This document shows, piece after piece, positions 50,978 to 59,340 of a DNA stretch of 64,000 nucleotides. The notes beneath the pieces are model-generated. The model did no database searches and had not been told where the DNA came from. It was given only the letters and a program-made list of their open reading frames with translations. How positions within the stretch are numbered: position 1 is the first letter of the stretch; each line of letters opens with the position of its first letter. Both the position numbers and the translations under genes were made by a program. Origin of the DNA: Enterobacteriaceae bacterium UBA7338 (GTDB lineage Bacteria; Pseudomonadota; Gammaproteobacteria; Enterobacterales; Enterobacteriaceae). The stretch is taken from positions 364,389-428,388 of the forward strand of contig DKPJ01000011.1 of NCBI GenBank assembly GCA_002480085.1. Reading direction: 5' to 3'.

Positions 50978-53055
50978 ACTTACAGGAAATTATCGTTGAT
51001 AACTTTGCCGGGGGCGGCGGGGCCAGCACCGGGATCGAGCTGGCGATTGGTCGCAGCGTGGATATTGCCATTAACCACGACCCGAACGCGGTGGCGATGC
51101 ACAGCACTAACCACCCTGACACGCTGCATTACTGCGAGAGCGTCTATGATATCGACCCACGAACGGCGACTGCTGGCCGCCCGGTAGGGCTGGCATGGTT
51201 CTCTCCGGATTGCCGTCATTTTTCTAAAGCAAAAGGCTCGAAGCCGGTGGAAAAATCGATCCGGGGTCTGGCGTGGATCGTCATTCGCTGGGCGCTGGCG
51301 GTGCGGCCGCGCGTGATGATGCTGGAGAACGTCGAGGAGTTTCGCACGTGGGGACCGTTGCTGACTGCCGAGATGCGGCCTGATCCGGCGCGAGCCGGGG
51401 AAACCTTTGAAGCGTTCTGCGGGATGCTTTCCGGCGGCGTCCCGGCGGATCACCCGGCGCTGCTCGAGTGCTGCGAGTTTCTTGATATTCCTGCGGACGG
51501 TGAGCTGGCGCAGCAGCTGGTTAAAGGCCTGGGTTATGCCGTCGATCACCGGGAGCTGCGAGCGTGCGACTTTGGGGCGCCGACCATCAGGAAACGTTTC
51601 TTCATGGTGATGCGCTGCGATGGCGTGCCGGTGAGCTGGCCGGAGGCGACCCACGGCGATCCCAAAACGCCAACGGTGCAGAGCGGCAAGCTCAGGCCCT
51701 GGCGGACTGCGGCGGAGTGTATCGACTGGAGCATCCCGGCTTTATCCATATTCGACCGCAAGAAGCCGCTGGCAGAGAACACCCTTAAGCGCATAGCGCG
51801 CGGCATTCAGCGCTTTGTGATTGATAGCGCCTCGCCGTTTATCGTGAAGTGCAACCACACCAGCACTAAAACGAGCTACGACTGTTTCCGGGGCCAGGCG
51901 CTGGCGGAGCCGCTGCAGACAATCACCAAAACCCACGGCTATGCTATCGCGGTACCGCATCTGACCAAGTTTCGTACCGGCGCAACAGGGCAAGCTGTGA
52001 CTGATCCGGTACCAACCGTTACGGCTGGCACGTCGGAGCGACCGGGCGGCAATGGGCACGCGCTGGGGCTGGTTGAAGCTCAGCTTACCCCGTTCTTTGT
52101 TGGCGCTGGTGGGCCGAAGTACTCAGCGAAACCGCGCAGCGCAGAGCGGCCCTTTAATACCGTCTGCAATACCAATCATTCTTGTGTTATTGCTCCGGTG
52201 ATCGCCCGTCAGTTTGGGGCCAGTATCGGGCATCGAGCCGACGAGCCGAGCGCTACGGTTACTGCGGGCGGCGGCGGGAAGTCGCAGTTGGTGTGCCCGA
52301 CGCTCATTCAAATGGGATATGGCGAACGACCCGGACAGGCACCTCGCGTGCTTCAGATGAATAACCCACTGGGCACTGTCACGGCTGGCGGAAACAAATT
52401 CGCTGCGGTGAGCGCCTTCCTGGCTAAACACTACGGCGGCAACTACACGGGTCCGGGCGTTGGCCTGGATGAGCCAGCGCACTCTGTCACCACGATGGAT
52501 CATCATGCACTGGTAACGGCGCAGCTGCTGGTGAATAACACCGGTCACCCTGGCGGAGCTGCTGACCAGCCAGCACACACTGTTACCACTGGCAATCACC
52601 ACGGGCTGGTTACATCGCACCTTGTGAAATTAAGGGGGACCTGCCGGGACGGCCAGCGCGCAGACGAGCCGATGCCTACTATCACGGCTGGCGGTCAGCA
52701 CGTTGGCGAGGTTAAAACCACTCTGTCGGCTGAGGTCTACGACCAGCAGCGTGCGGATCAGACGCTGGCGTTCCTGCAAGAGTATTGCGGTGCGGACTGC
52801 GACGGGCTGGTGACGATCAGCGGCGTAGTTTACCGCATCGTTGATATCGGTATGCGCATGCTACAGCCGCGAGAACTATATGCTGCTCAGGGCTTCCCGG
52901 AGTGGTACATCATCGACCGCGACTATATGGGCAACCGCTACGCCAAAGACAAACAGGTGGCGCGCTGCGGCAACGCCGTTCCGCCGCCGTTTGCCGAGGC
53001 TCTGGTGCGGGCAAACCTGCCGGAGATGTGTACGTTAAGGGAGCGTGCTGCATAG
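50974..53055 (+). CDS. DNA (cytosine-5) methyltransferase
   Basis: 693 aa from GTG 50974 (GGAG upstream). Motif I VDNFAGGGGASTGIELAIG, catalytic loop WFSPDCRHFSKAKG (C80; D-C instead of the usual P-C), motif VI MLENVEEF (about 117-124), motif VIII KRFFMVMR, motif X CGNAVPPPFAEALV. The region 300-590 carries about eight copies of a short P(x)nTVTAG(x)nLV motif (PVPTVTAGTS, PSATVTAGGG, PAHTVTTGNHHGLV). Such phage enzymes mark phage DNA against host restriction. No partner endonuclease is seen. Confidence 0.9.
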   Translation: MNLQEIIVDNFAGGGGASTGIELAIGRSVDIAINHDPNAVAMHSTNHPDTLHYCESVYDIDPRTATAGRPVGLAWFSPDCRHFSKAKGSKPVEKSIRGLAWIVIRWALAVRPRVMMLENVEEFRTWGPLLTAEMRPDPARAGETFEAFCGMLSGGVPADHPALLECCEFLDIPADGELAQQLVKGLGYAVDHRELRACDFGAPTIRKRFFMVMRCDGVPVSWPEATHGDPKTPTVQSGKLRPWRTAAECIDWSIPALSIFDRKKPLAENTLKRIARGIQRFVIDSASPFIVKCNHTSTKTSYDCFRGQALAEPLQTITKTHGYAIAVPHLTKFRTGATGQAVTDPVPTVTAGTSERPGGNGHALGLVEAQLTPFFVGAGGPKYSAKPRSAERPFNTVCNTNHSCVIAPVIARQFGASIGHRADEPSATVTAGGGGKSQLVCPTLIQMGYGERPGQAPRVLQMNNPLGTVTAGGNKFAAVSAFLAKHYGGNYTGPGVGLDEPAHSVTTMDHHALVTAQLLVNNTGHPGGAADQPAHTVTTGNHHGLVTSHLVKLRGTCRDGQRADEPMPTITAGGQHVGEVKTTLSAEVYDQQRADQTLAFLQEYCGADCDGLVTISGVVYRIVDIGMRMLQPRELYAAQGFPEWYIIDRDYMGNRYAKDKQVARCGNAVPPPFAEALVRANLPEMCTLRERAA

Positions 53056-53126
53056 ACTATTTTTTTAAACCGCCCGGAAATGGACATCAGGGCGGCTTTG
53101 AGCGAAAAGCGGAAGTTACCGACCCG

Positions 53127-54434
53127 TCAGGCCAGCTTGAGCGCATTGCCTGACTCATGAAGCGCGTCAGCCAGATCCTGTGCCAGGGCCTCTGCCTGCT
53201 CATCACTTAGTGAGCCGGGTGTCAGGCGGATAGCATACTGCGGCTCCGCAAGATAAAAGCCTGCGCCCGCGCGGACGAGCCAGCCGCGTGCTTTCATAAG
53301 GCTGATGAGCGATGTAGGTTCTTTGCGCAGCGGAAGCCAGACGTTTAGCCCGTCATATTCCCACGCAGCCTCCACGCCACAGACTTGAAGCGCAGTGAGC
53401 AGGACGTTGCGCCTGTCACGGTAAAGTGCTGCAGCATGACTGACTTTCTGCGCCACAGCCTCAGATAACAGCGCTTTCTCCGTCATATCCTGCAGGATAT
53501 GGCTGACCCATTGCGTGCCTGAGGCCATACGCCGGCTTAACTTTTCCGCCGTGCCGGGATTGCAGGAGACCAACGCCATCCTCAAGTCCGGGCCGTAAAA
53601 CTTGGAAACCGAGCGGATAACGGCCCAGTTCTGCGTTCCGGCAGAAATCACGTTCTGATACTCGTGCCCTGAAAGCAGCGAAAAATGATCGTCTACGATA
53701 ACCATCACGTGCGGAAAGCTGGCCAGTACGCCCATGATTTCTTCCGCCCGCTCCGGGCTCAGGCTGCAGCCAGTGGGATTATGCGCTCTGGGGGTAACGA
53801 TCACAATTTGCGCACCTGCTTCCAGAGTCTCCCGCAGCGGGCCAGGAAGCAGGCCGTGCCGGTCAACCGGAACGCCTGCCGGAACGTACCCGAGACTGCG
53901 AATCGCGTTAATGCTGCTCAGAAAGCAGGGTTCCTCAACCGCAATTTTCTCGCCAGGCGTAAGGTAGCCGGTCATCAGTCGTTCAATGGCGTCAACTGCC
54001 CCGTGCGTCAGACCCAGGCCAAATGGACCGGGTACATCACGGCTGAACCACTCACGGCCCGCTTTCTCAAGACCCGGATTAATGACGCTCCCGCCATAGC
54101 AGCGTGGCGTCAGGCTGACGGCCTGCAGCAGTGATGCCAGATCTGGCAGCACTGACGGCTCCGGATTGCCGCCAGAAACGTCAGTCAATACTGTCTGACT
54201 GGCGGAGCCTTCCTGTTCCGTGACATCGTCAGGCTGCGTGATGGTAGTGCCATAGCGCCCGTTGGTGACCGCGATACCGGCAGCCACAAGCTTCTTGTAA
54301 GCTGAGGCAACGGTGTTGCGGTGGACATCAAGCCGGACGGCCAGCTCCCTGACGGGCGGTAGCGGATCACCGGGCCTGAGCCTGCCAGTACGTACTTTCT
54401 GCCTGACGGATTCAAAAATTTCGGATGCTGTCAT
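53127..54434 (-). CDS. MocR-type (GntR + aminotransferase) regulator
   Basis: 435 aa. N-terminal GntR winged helix (about 1-70: LPPVRELAVRLDVHRNTVAS), C-terminal fold-type I aminotransferase domain with RAHNPTGCSL and PLP lysine K278 in IRSVSKFYG. MocR proteins sense PLP or a PLP-amine adduct and often control a divergent enzyme gene, here the DapA-like one. Its minus-strand position interrupts the rightward phage genes, and it is clearly cargo. Confidence 0.88.
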   Translation of the reverse strand: MTASEIFESVRQKVRTGRLRPGDPLPPVRELAVRLDVHRNTVASAYKKLVAAGIAVTNGRYGTTITQPDDVTEQEGSASQTVLTDVSGGNPEPSVLPDLASLLQAVSLTPRCYGGSVINPGLEKAGREWFSRDVPGPFGLGLTHGAVDAIERLMTGYLTPGEKIAVEEPCFLSSINAIRSLGYVPAGVPVDRHGLLPGPLRETLEAGAQIVIVTPRAHNPTGCSLSPERAEEIMGVLASFPHVMVIVDDHFSLLSGHEYQNVISAGTQNWAVIRSVSKFYGPDLRMALVSCNPGTAEKLSRRMASGTQWVSHILQDMTEKALLSEAVAQKVSHAAALYRDRRNVLLTALQVCGVEAAWEYDGLNVWLPLRKEPTSLISLMKARGWLVRAGAGFYLAEPQYAIRLTPGSLSDEQAEALAQDLADALHESGNALKLA

Positions 54435-54552
54435 TGTTCTGTTCCAGTCCTGGCTGGCCTTCCATAAGAAGTAACTGTTGGCACAGGCTTTACACTACCT
54501 ACTGGTGGTTGCGGCTGAAAACCGGTGCCGTAAAAAAATAATGCCTGAGGGC

Positions 54553-54609
54553 ATTATACTTTCCCTGCAATTATTGTCATGTGACAATAATTTTTACTGC
54601 TGCTATTCT
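54553..54609. promoter_or_regulatory. Divergent promoters with palindromic operator (MocR/DapA-like)
   Basis: Perfect 11-bp palindrome AATTATTGTCA-TG-TGACAATAATT at 54569-54592. Rightward promoter: GTGACA (54581-54586), 17-base spacer, TATTCT (54604-54609). Leftward promoter: TATAAT at 54553-54558 with ATGACA 16 bases upstream. The palindrome covers both -35 elements, so one bound regulator could control both genes. Confidence 0.72.
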
Positions 54610-54647
54610 CGCCATTATTAAACAAAATGAACTTGCAGGAGCATTTT

Positions 54648-55541
54648 ATGTTTTCTGGTCTGAGCGCTTTTCCGCTGACGCCCGTCACGAACGCTGGCTT
54701 TGACGAGCCCGGCTTCGTTCGCATTCTTGAACGTATTACGTCCGCCGGTGCCGATTCGATCGGTGTTCTTGGCTCAACGGGGAGCTACGCCTATCTGACG
54801 CGTCCGCAGCGAAGCCGAATTGCAGCTATCGCTAAATCATATGCGGGAAACATTCCGGTCATGGTCTGTGTGGGCTCTGTAAGCACCGACGAGGTGCTGC
54901 GTCTGGCTGATGACGCTCAAACTGTCGGTGCTGACGCACTGTTACTGCCGCCGGTTTCTTATCAAACGCTCAGGGAGGATGAGGTTTTCGGACTGTTTGA
55001 GACGCTGATGCAGCACGTATCGGTACCGGTTTGCATCTACGACAATCCAGGCACGACGCGCTTCGAATTTTCTGACGAACTTCATGGCCGCATCGCCAGG
55101 CTGCCAGGTATCCGATCAGTTAAAATTCCGGGCGTTCCGTCTTCACCGGTTGACGCAAGGGTGCGGGTGCAGCGGCTAAAGTCGAAACTGCCTGAAGGGG
55201 TAACAATTGGTATCAGCGGAGACGCCAGCGCCGCAACAGGCCTCAACGCCGGCTGCGAAGTTTGGTATTCCGTGTGCGGCGGCCTGTTTCCGCTCACCGC
55301 AAAAGAAATCACAGACGCATCGGCCCGGGGAGAGCATGTACGGGTTGTACAGCTTAGTGAGCGATTGCAGCCGCTTTGGGGTCTCTTCCGTAAGCATGGC
55401 GGTAGCATCCGCGTAATGGCCGCTGCCGCCGGGGTTCTCGGTTTGACGGAAACAGACTGCCTGCCACGGCCTCTTCGCCCGCTTTCTGCGAGCGATATTG
55501 CAGAAATCGCTACTGTTATAAGTGAATTAAATCTGAAATAA
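54648..55541 (+). CDS. DapA-like (dihydrodipicolinate synthase/NAL family) aldolase
   Basis: 297-aa class I aldolase of the DHDPS/N-acetylneuraminate lyase family. Schiff-base lysine K159 (SVKIPGVPSS), catalytic Tyr Y131 (CIYDNPGTTR) and a GSTG loop (42-45) are present. Start ATG 54648 with AGGAG upstream. The natural substrate could be dihydrodipicolinate-type or another 2-oxo acid aldol; the sequence does not decide. Divergent from the MocR-type regulator gene. Confidence 0.88.
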   Translation: MFSGLSAFPLTPVTNAGFDEPGFVRILERITSAGADSIGVLGSTGSYAYLTRPQRSRIAAIAKSYAGNIPVMVCVGSVSTDEVLRLADDAQTVGADALLLPPVSYQTLREDEVFGLFETLMQHVSVPVCIYDNPGTTRFEFSDELHGRIARLPGIRSVKIPGVPSSPVDARVRVQRLKSKLPEGVTIGISGDASAATGLNAGCEVWYSVCGGLFPLTAKEITDASARGEHVRVVQLSERLQPLWGLFRKHGGSIRVMAAAAGVLGLTETDCLPRPLRPLSASDIAEIATVISELNLK

Positions 55542-55598
55542 GAACTTCAATGTCCGCTTCAGGCACAAAGCAGACATCAGATAGACACACAAAACCTT

Positions 55599-55623
55599 AA
55601 GCCACATTCATTGTGGCTTTTTT
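55599..55623 (+). terminator. Terminator after the DapA-like gene
   Basis: Stem AAGCCACA / TGTGGCTT (loop TTCAT) followed by T residues, 57 bases after the stop codon. It insulates the cargo pair from later phage genes. Confidence 0.85.
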
Positions 55624-55706
55624 ATTCAATGGTTTACAGAGCGATTAAGAAGTCGTCATCAGGTTCTTTGCACGCTTAACAAGTTGATCATTCTCACCAT
55701 TGAGTG

Positions 55707-55726
55707 TACTGTTTATTTATACAGTA
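55707..55726 (+). promoter_or_regulatory. LexA (SOS) box
   Basis: TACTGTTTATTTATACAGTA is a near-perfect match to the E. coli LexA consensus (CTGT-N8-ACAG with flanking TA). A -35-like TTGATC at 55684-55689 lies 17 bases before TACTGT, so the box would cover the -10. The first gene downstream on the plus strand is at 55881. The rest of 55542-55880 holds only the terminator, a hairpin near 55830-55848 and no clear gene. Confidence 0.75.
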
Positions 55727-55880
55727 ATTGATGTGTGGCTGAAGCACTCCAGTTAAAAATTTTATTTTTCTTCCGGCGAACCTATTAGGAAATTTGCGCG
55801 ATTTGATATTTTGGTTCTATGAAGAGGGTTTCTCCCCGCCGGGAGAAGGCGTTTGTGGATAGCTAAGAAGGGGGGGTGAC

Positions 55881-56096
55881 GTGGCTGAGGTATGTTCTGA
55901 TGGGGAGGAGTATTTCTTTCATGTGACGCGGTCCGATGGAACAAGAGTATGCTCGTTTCATCTCAGGGCCGGGGATCGCGTACTGCTTTCCAGCGATGGC
56001 TCAGAGGTCGGCCACAAACATCTCCTTGCTGATGAACGCGTGACTTCACGAGAAACGCTCGTCGAGATCGTGAGGGAGTTGTCAGCCTGCAATTGA
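55881..56096 (+). CDS. Small protein downstream of LexA box
   Basis: 71 aa from GTG 55881 (GGGGGG seven bases upstream; MAEVCSDGEEYFFHVTRSDG). Small mixed alpha/beta protein, no signal peptide. I know no family for it. It starts 155 bases after a LexA box and is the first gene after it, so it may be SOS-induced. A role as antirepressor is a hypothesis only. Confidence 0.55.
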   Translation: MAEVCSDGEEYFFHVTRSDGTRVCSFHLRAGDRVLLSSDGSEVGHKHLLADERVTSRETLVEIVRELSACN

Positions 56097-56178
56097 CCTT
56101 TCTGGTACCTGAATAGCATAATGGCTACACCGGTCTGAACAACCGGTAACCTGACCACGATGCGCCACGGAGAACACC

Positions 56179-56778
56179 ATGGCGCAGCAGTTACAACTCA
56201 TAAAGCATTCTTCTAATATCCTGATCCCCGCTACAGCGGAGACCAGCGATTATCTGCATTCAAAATGTAAGCTGGGTGCCGTGCTGGTGGCCGACTTTAA
56301 ACAGGTCCGCAACCCGGCATTTCATCGTAAATTCTTCGCACTGCTTAACTTGGGCTTCGAATACTGGGAGCCTGCCGGCGGGGCGATCTCCTCCAACGAG
56401 CGCAGGCTGGTCACCGGCTACGCTAAATTCCTGTCCACGTTCGGCGGCAGCGAAGGCGCGCTGCTGGACGCCGCTGAGCAGTATCTGGCGCGCATCGCCG
56501 ATCGCCGAAGCGGGAGCATCAGCATCTGCAAATCGTTTGACGCCTACCGGTCCTGGGTGATTGTTGAGGCCGGTCACTACGACGCCATCCAGCTGCCTGA
56601 TGGCACTCTCCGCAAACACCCCAGAAGCATCGCGTTCGCCAGCATGGACGAGCTGGAGTTCCAGCAGCTCTATCGCGCAGCGCTCGATGTGCTCTGGCGC
56701 TGGATTCTCTCCCGCGCATTCCGCAGTCAGGCGGAGGCCGAGAACGCCGCCGCACAGCTCATGCACTTCGGGGGCTGA
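56179..56778 (+). CDS. DUF1367-family phage protein (nin region)
   Basis: 199 aa, recognised as DUF1367 type (LQLIKHSSNILIPATAETSD; KCKLGAVLVADFKQVRNPAF). Found just before ninG in lambdoid phages, possibly taking the NinB position. Ribosome site GGAG. Function probably in recombination; not shown. Confidence 0.8.
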   Translation: MAQQLQLIKHSSNILIPATAETSDYLHSKCKLGAVLVADFKQVRNPAFHRKFFALLNLGFEYWEPAGGAISSNERRLVTGYAKFLSTFGGSEGALLDAAEQYLARIADRRSGSISICKSFDAYRSWVIVEAGHYDAIQLPDGTLRKHPRSIAFASMDELEFQQLYRAALDVLWRWILSRAFRSQAEAENAAAQLMHFGG

Positions 56779-56779
56779 G

Positions 56780-57391
56780 ATGGCTAAGAAACCCCGCCGT
56801 AAGTGTGCAAACAAAGAGTGCCGCCTGTGGTTCCATCCGGTGCGCGATCAACAAGTGGTGTGCTGCTACGAGTGCGCCACCGTGTTTGGTAAGGAGCAGG
56901 CTGCGAAGACTCGTGCAGCGGCGCAGCGCAAAGAAACTGCTCGCCAGAAGGCAACTGATAAAAAAGAGCGTGCCGCCTGGCGCCAGCGGAAAGCCGCGGT
57001 TAAACCGCTCAAACACTGGGTAGATCTGACACAGCGTGCCGTAAACGATATCTGCCGTGAAACCGAGCTGGCCGCCGGGAAGGGATGCATATCCTGCGGT
57101 ACCAAAAAACCATTTGCCTGGCATGCCGGCCATTATCGGACCACCGCCGCTGCCGGGCACTTACGCTTTACGCGTATCAACATCCATCTCCAGTGTGACG
57201 TCTGTAATATCCATAAATCGGGCAACATTGAGGCTTACCGCGCCGCACTGGTCGAGCTTTATGGCGAAGAGACGATTCAGGATCTGGAAAGCAACAACAC
57301 ACCACATCGTTGGACGGTTGAGGAACTGAGAGCAATCAGGCTCACCGCCCTGGCAGATTTACGCGCTCTTAAAAAGCAGGTGGCAGCTTGA
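56780..57391 (+). CDS. ninG: NinG (Rap) recombination protein
   Basis: 203 aa from ATG 56780 (MAKKPRRKCANKECRLWFHP). N-terminal zinc motif (C..C..CCYEC), Lys/Arg/Ala-rich helix (about 45-85) and C-terminal HNH-like cysteine/histidine site (CISCGTKKPFAWHAGHYRTT, CDVCNIHKSGN). Lambda NinG/Rap is a Holliday-junction endonuclease aiding RecBCD-type recombination. Starts 1 base after the preceding stop. Confidence 0.9.
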   Translation: MAKKPRRKCANKECRLWFHPVRDQQVVCCYECATVFGKEQAAKTRAAAQRKETARQKATDKKERAAWRQRKAAVKPLKHWVDLTQRAVNDICRETELAAGKGCISCGTKKPFAWHAGHYRTTAAAGHLRFTRINIHLQCDVCNIHKSGNIEAYRAALVELYGEETIQDLESNNTPHRWTVEELRAIRLTALADLRALKKQVAA

Positions 57392-57528
57392 AAACAGAAC
57401 TTATCGACATTCTCCGGGCGCGCTGGCAGCGCCTACGCATTTATCGCCGCCCGGGTTCGGTGCTGGTGGATTACCGCATTCTTCGCAACTTTATTCGCAT
57501 TTACCAGATGGCAGGGACCAGGGCATGA
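57388..57528 (+). CDS. YlcG-like small protein
   Basis: 46 aa, very basic, with RPGSVLVDYRILRNFIRIYQ in the middle, the YlcG/NinH-region pattern between ninG and Q. The start is the TTG at 57388 overlapping the ninG stop; its own stop overlaps the Q start in ATGA. Function unknown. Confidence 0.6.
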   Translation: MKTELIDILRARWQRLRIYRRPGSVLVDYRILRNFIRIYQMAGTRA

Positions 57529-58307
57529 ACCTCGAAAATACTGTGAAATACCACTTCGCCAAATCGACGATGATCAGCGACTCTCCGCGCGCCACTGGCT
57601 CAGACTCGCTTACCGGCACAGATATCATGGCTGCCATGGGCATGACGCAGGAACGCGCTGCGATGGGCTATAGCGCCTTCCTGGGCAAAATGGGGATCAG
57701 CCATAACGACCGGGAGAGGGCGATCGCGCTGCTGGCCGAATACGCGCTGACCAAATGCGACAAGGTGGCTGCGCTGCGCAAGCTGGACGCCGGAGTTAAG
57801 CCACTGGTGATGCGCCAGCTGGCCATCTTCGCCTTTGAGGACTATTCGCGCAGCGCCGCCAGCGTGAAGCAGTGCGATTGCTGCAATGGAGAAGGGTTCA
57901 TTCAGGCTGACGTGTTCACCAACAAGTTTCGCAAGCCGGAAGGGATGATGACCGTGTCCGGGATGGTGAAGGTCAAAGAAACCGTTAATGTTCTCTGCAA
58001 AAAGTGTAATGGCACCGGTCAGGTCAGCGCAGCGTGCAGCGATTGCCACGGGCGCGGGAAAGCCGTTAATCAGGAACTCACTGAAAAGCAGGGCGTACCA
58101 GTTCTGGCGGACTGCAAGCGCTGCAGTGGGCGTGGCTATGAGCGGATCCCATCTACTGAGGCACACGCAGCTGTTTGCCAGATTACTGACGCCGTTACCC
58201 TCGACACCTGGAAGAAATCGGTCAAGCCTTTCTACGACCAACTTATTACCAAGTTCGATATTGAAGAGGCCTGGGCCGAACAGCAACTCAAGCACATAAC
58301 AAAATAG
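57525..58307 (+). CDS. Q: Late antiterminator Q (phage 82-type)
   Basis: 260 aa. AntitermQ family with DnaJ-like zinc repeats (CDCCNGEG, CKKCNGTG, CSDCHGRG, CKRCSGRG). Q proteins bind DNA at the late promoter and make RNA polymerase ignore terminators, switching on lysis and structural genes. Two strong terminator hairpins follow within 400 bases, as expected for its targets. Confidence 0.9.
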   Translation: MNLENTVKYHFAKSTMISDSPRATGSDSLTGTDIMAAMGMTQERAAMGYSAFLGKMGISHNDRERAIALLAEYALTKCDKVAALRKLDAGVKPLVMRQLAIFAFEDYSRSAASVKQCDCCNGEGFIQADVFTNKFRKPEGMMTVSGMVKVKETVNVLCKKCNGTGQVSAACSDCHGRGKAVNQELTEKQGVPVLADCKRCSGRGYERIPSTEAHAAVCQITDAVTLDTWKKSVKPFYDQLITKFDIEEAWAEQQLKHITK

Positions 58308-58402
58308 AGTTCATTAAAATAGCCTGCAATTTTATCGTGGGCTATTTACTTTTCCCGAATCTGTGTTAATTTCTTTCTAACGATGGGTTACTGCCTTCGT
58401 TT

Positions 58403-58436
58403 AAAGCCCTGCGGTTAATCCCGTGGGGCTTTGTCG
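58403..58436 (+). terminator. Terminator or pause hairpin after Q
   Basis: Stem AAAGCCC / GGGCTTT with an inner CGG-CCG helix (loop TTAAT), followed by GTCGTTT. Located 96 bases after Q. Confidence 0.6.
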
Positions 58437-58454
58437 TTTCTGGAGGGTAAGAAA

Positions 58455-58466
58455 ATGCATATCTGA
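58455..58466 (+). CDS. Three-codon minigene (Met-His-Ile)
   Basis: ATG CAT ATC TGA preceded by GGAGGG at ideal 7-base spacing. Too short to encode a functional protein. It may be chance, but minigenes of this type are known in lambda (bar regions) and can trap peptidyl-tRNA. Confidence 0.3.
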   Translation: MHI

Positions 58467-58686
58467 GCGGGCAGACCGCAGCCGCAAGGTAGTGCAGCAG
58501 TTATGATGTTGCCCCGAGTCGCCATCGGGCGAGCCTGTGTAGTGATGGGTCAGGGTTCATAGATCAAAATAAGCTCCGGTAAAGCAGCGCGAACGCCATA
58601 CGTGCACCGGTTATTAGCGGCGATGAAGCGACAACACCTCAAGGGCATGAGCGTGGCCACTCCGGGAAGTGGCAAAGAATTTACAG

Positions 58687-58714
58687 AGGCTCGCATACGC
58701 GGGCCTTTTTATTT
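58687..58714 (+). terminator. Late leader terminator (tR'-type)
   Basis: Stem AGGCTCGC / GCGGGCCT (one T-G pair), loop ATAC, followed by TTTTTATTTT. This is the best candidate for the terminator bypassed by Q. Confidence 0.75.
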
Positions 58715-58858
58715 TGTCGAGTAATGACCGGCTTCTACAGGGGGTGCTGCTGTGTCTGTTGAACGTCAGGCTTTATCAGCAAATTGATGTCGGTTCTGGC
58801 TGAGGGCGTGATGGGGGCGGGGTAGTACTACAGCTCTGGCGCTTCTAAAGAAAACGAA

Positions 58859-58916
58859 ATAACACTCTTCCTGAGACCTGAATTAGAGGTCGTTAACAGA
58901 GTGCTATTTTTTGATT
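58859..58916 (+). terminator. Long two-part hairpin with T-run
   Basis: Outer stem ACACTCT / AGAGTGC, inner stem GACCT / AGGTC, then ATTTTTTG. It lies at the 3' side of the minus-strand AriR-like gene and could stop rightward transcription into it. Confidence 0.55.
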
Positions 58917-58926
58917 ACGTTGCTGT

Positions 58927-59124
58927 TTAATCAGAAGAAGTTAGTACCCTGTTTAACGCTGATTCATAGAGTAAAATTTCATCCACCTCAGCACTGCTTT
59001 CGTAAATAGCTACGTACTTATTTGTGAGAGACTTGATGAGCAGTTCCTTGCTCATTTCCTGCTCCGGTTCTGACTGAAGGATGTCAATGACAGCCCTCCC
59101 GATAATCCAGTCTTCATCGCTCAT
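58927..59124 (-). CDS. AriR/YmgB-like small regulatory protein
   Basis: 65 aa from ATG 59124 (MSDEDWIIGRAVIDILQSEP). The pattern E-x-IIGxAVxxIL and the following helices match the YmgB/AriR family, which affects biofilm formation and acid resistance in E. coli. A start 30 bases upstream is possible. It is on the opposite strand to the late genes, a typical moron position. Family assignment is tentative. Confidence 0.6.
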   Translation of the reverse strand: MSDEDWIIGRAVIDILQSEPEQEMSKELLIKSLTNKYVAIYESSAEVDEILLYESALNRVLTSSD

Positions 59125-59340
59125 GGCACGTCCAGGGTGTGAAAAAGGTATCATGGACTTATTTCCACATCATTGACAGCATTACTTTGAAAGAAGGCTG
59201 CCAGTGAGTACTTATTTTCTCGTTTGAACTCCGGAAGTGTGCTCAAAAGCGTATACGAGACATTCAGACTCATCCTTAACCAAAATCAGGCATGGCCGCT
59301 AGGCTTGATATGTTTGGTTCGAAAGCAGTTAAGGAGATGT

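Larger units (their letters stand above)
58308..58926 (+). ncRNA. Late leader region (pR' to terminator), no protein gene
   Basis: About 620 bases without a credible protein gene. It contains a terminator-like hairpin (58403-58432), an SD-ATG-CAT-ATC-TGA minigene (58442-58466), a structured GC-rich stretch, a clear terminator (58687-58714) and a final long hairpin (58859-58911). By analogy with lambda and phage 82, the late promoter lies just after Q and an untranslated leader RNA ends at the terminator unless Q acts. The exact promoter is not resolved. Confidence 0.55.

Noticed and set aside
54538..54557. Hairpin ATAATGCC/GGCATTAT with A-run upstream of the MocR gene, looking like an attenuator
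   Set aside because: It overlaps the -10 box of the same promoter, so most of it would not be transcribed in the MocR mRNA.
55819..55866. 15-codon frame between the LexA box and the 71-aa gene
   Set aside because: No Shine-Dalgarno and too short to judge. The downstream GTG gene has far better initiation signals.
58460..58690. A tRNA gene in the late leader region
   Set aside because: No T-loop consensus or acceptor stem can be drawn; the closest GGTTC stretch does not fit.
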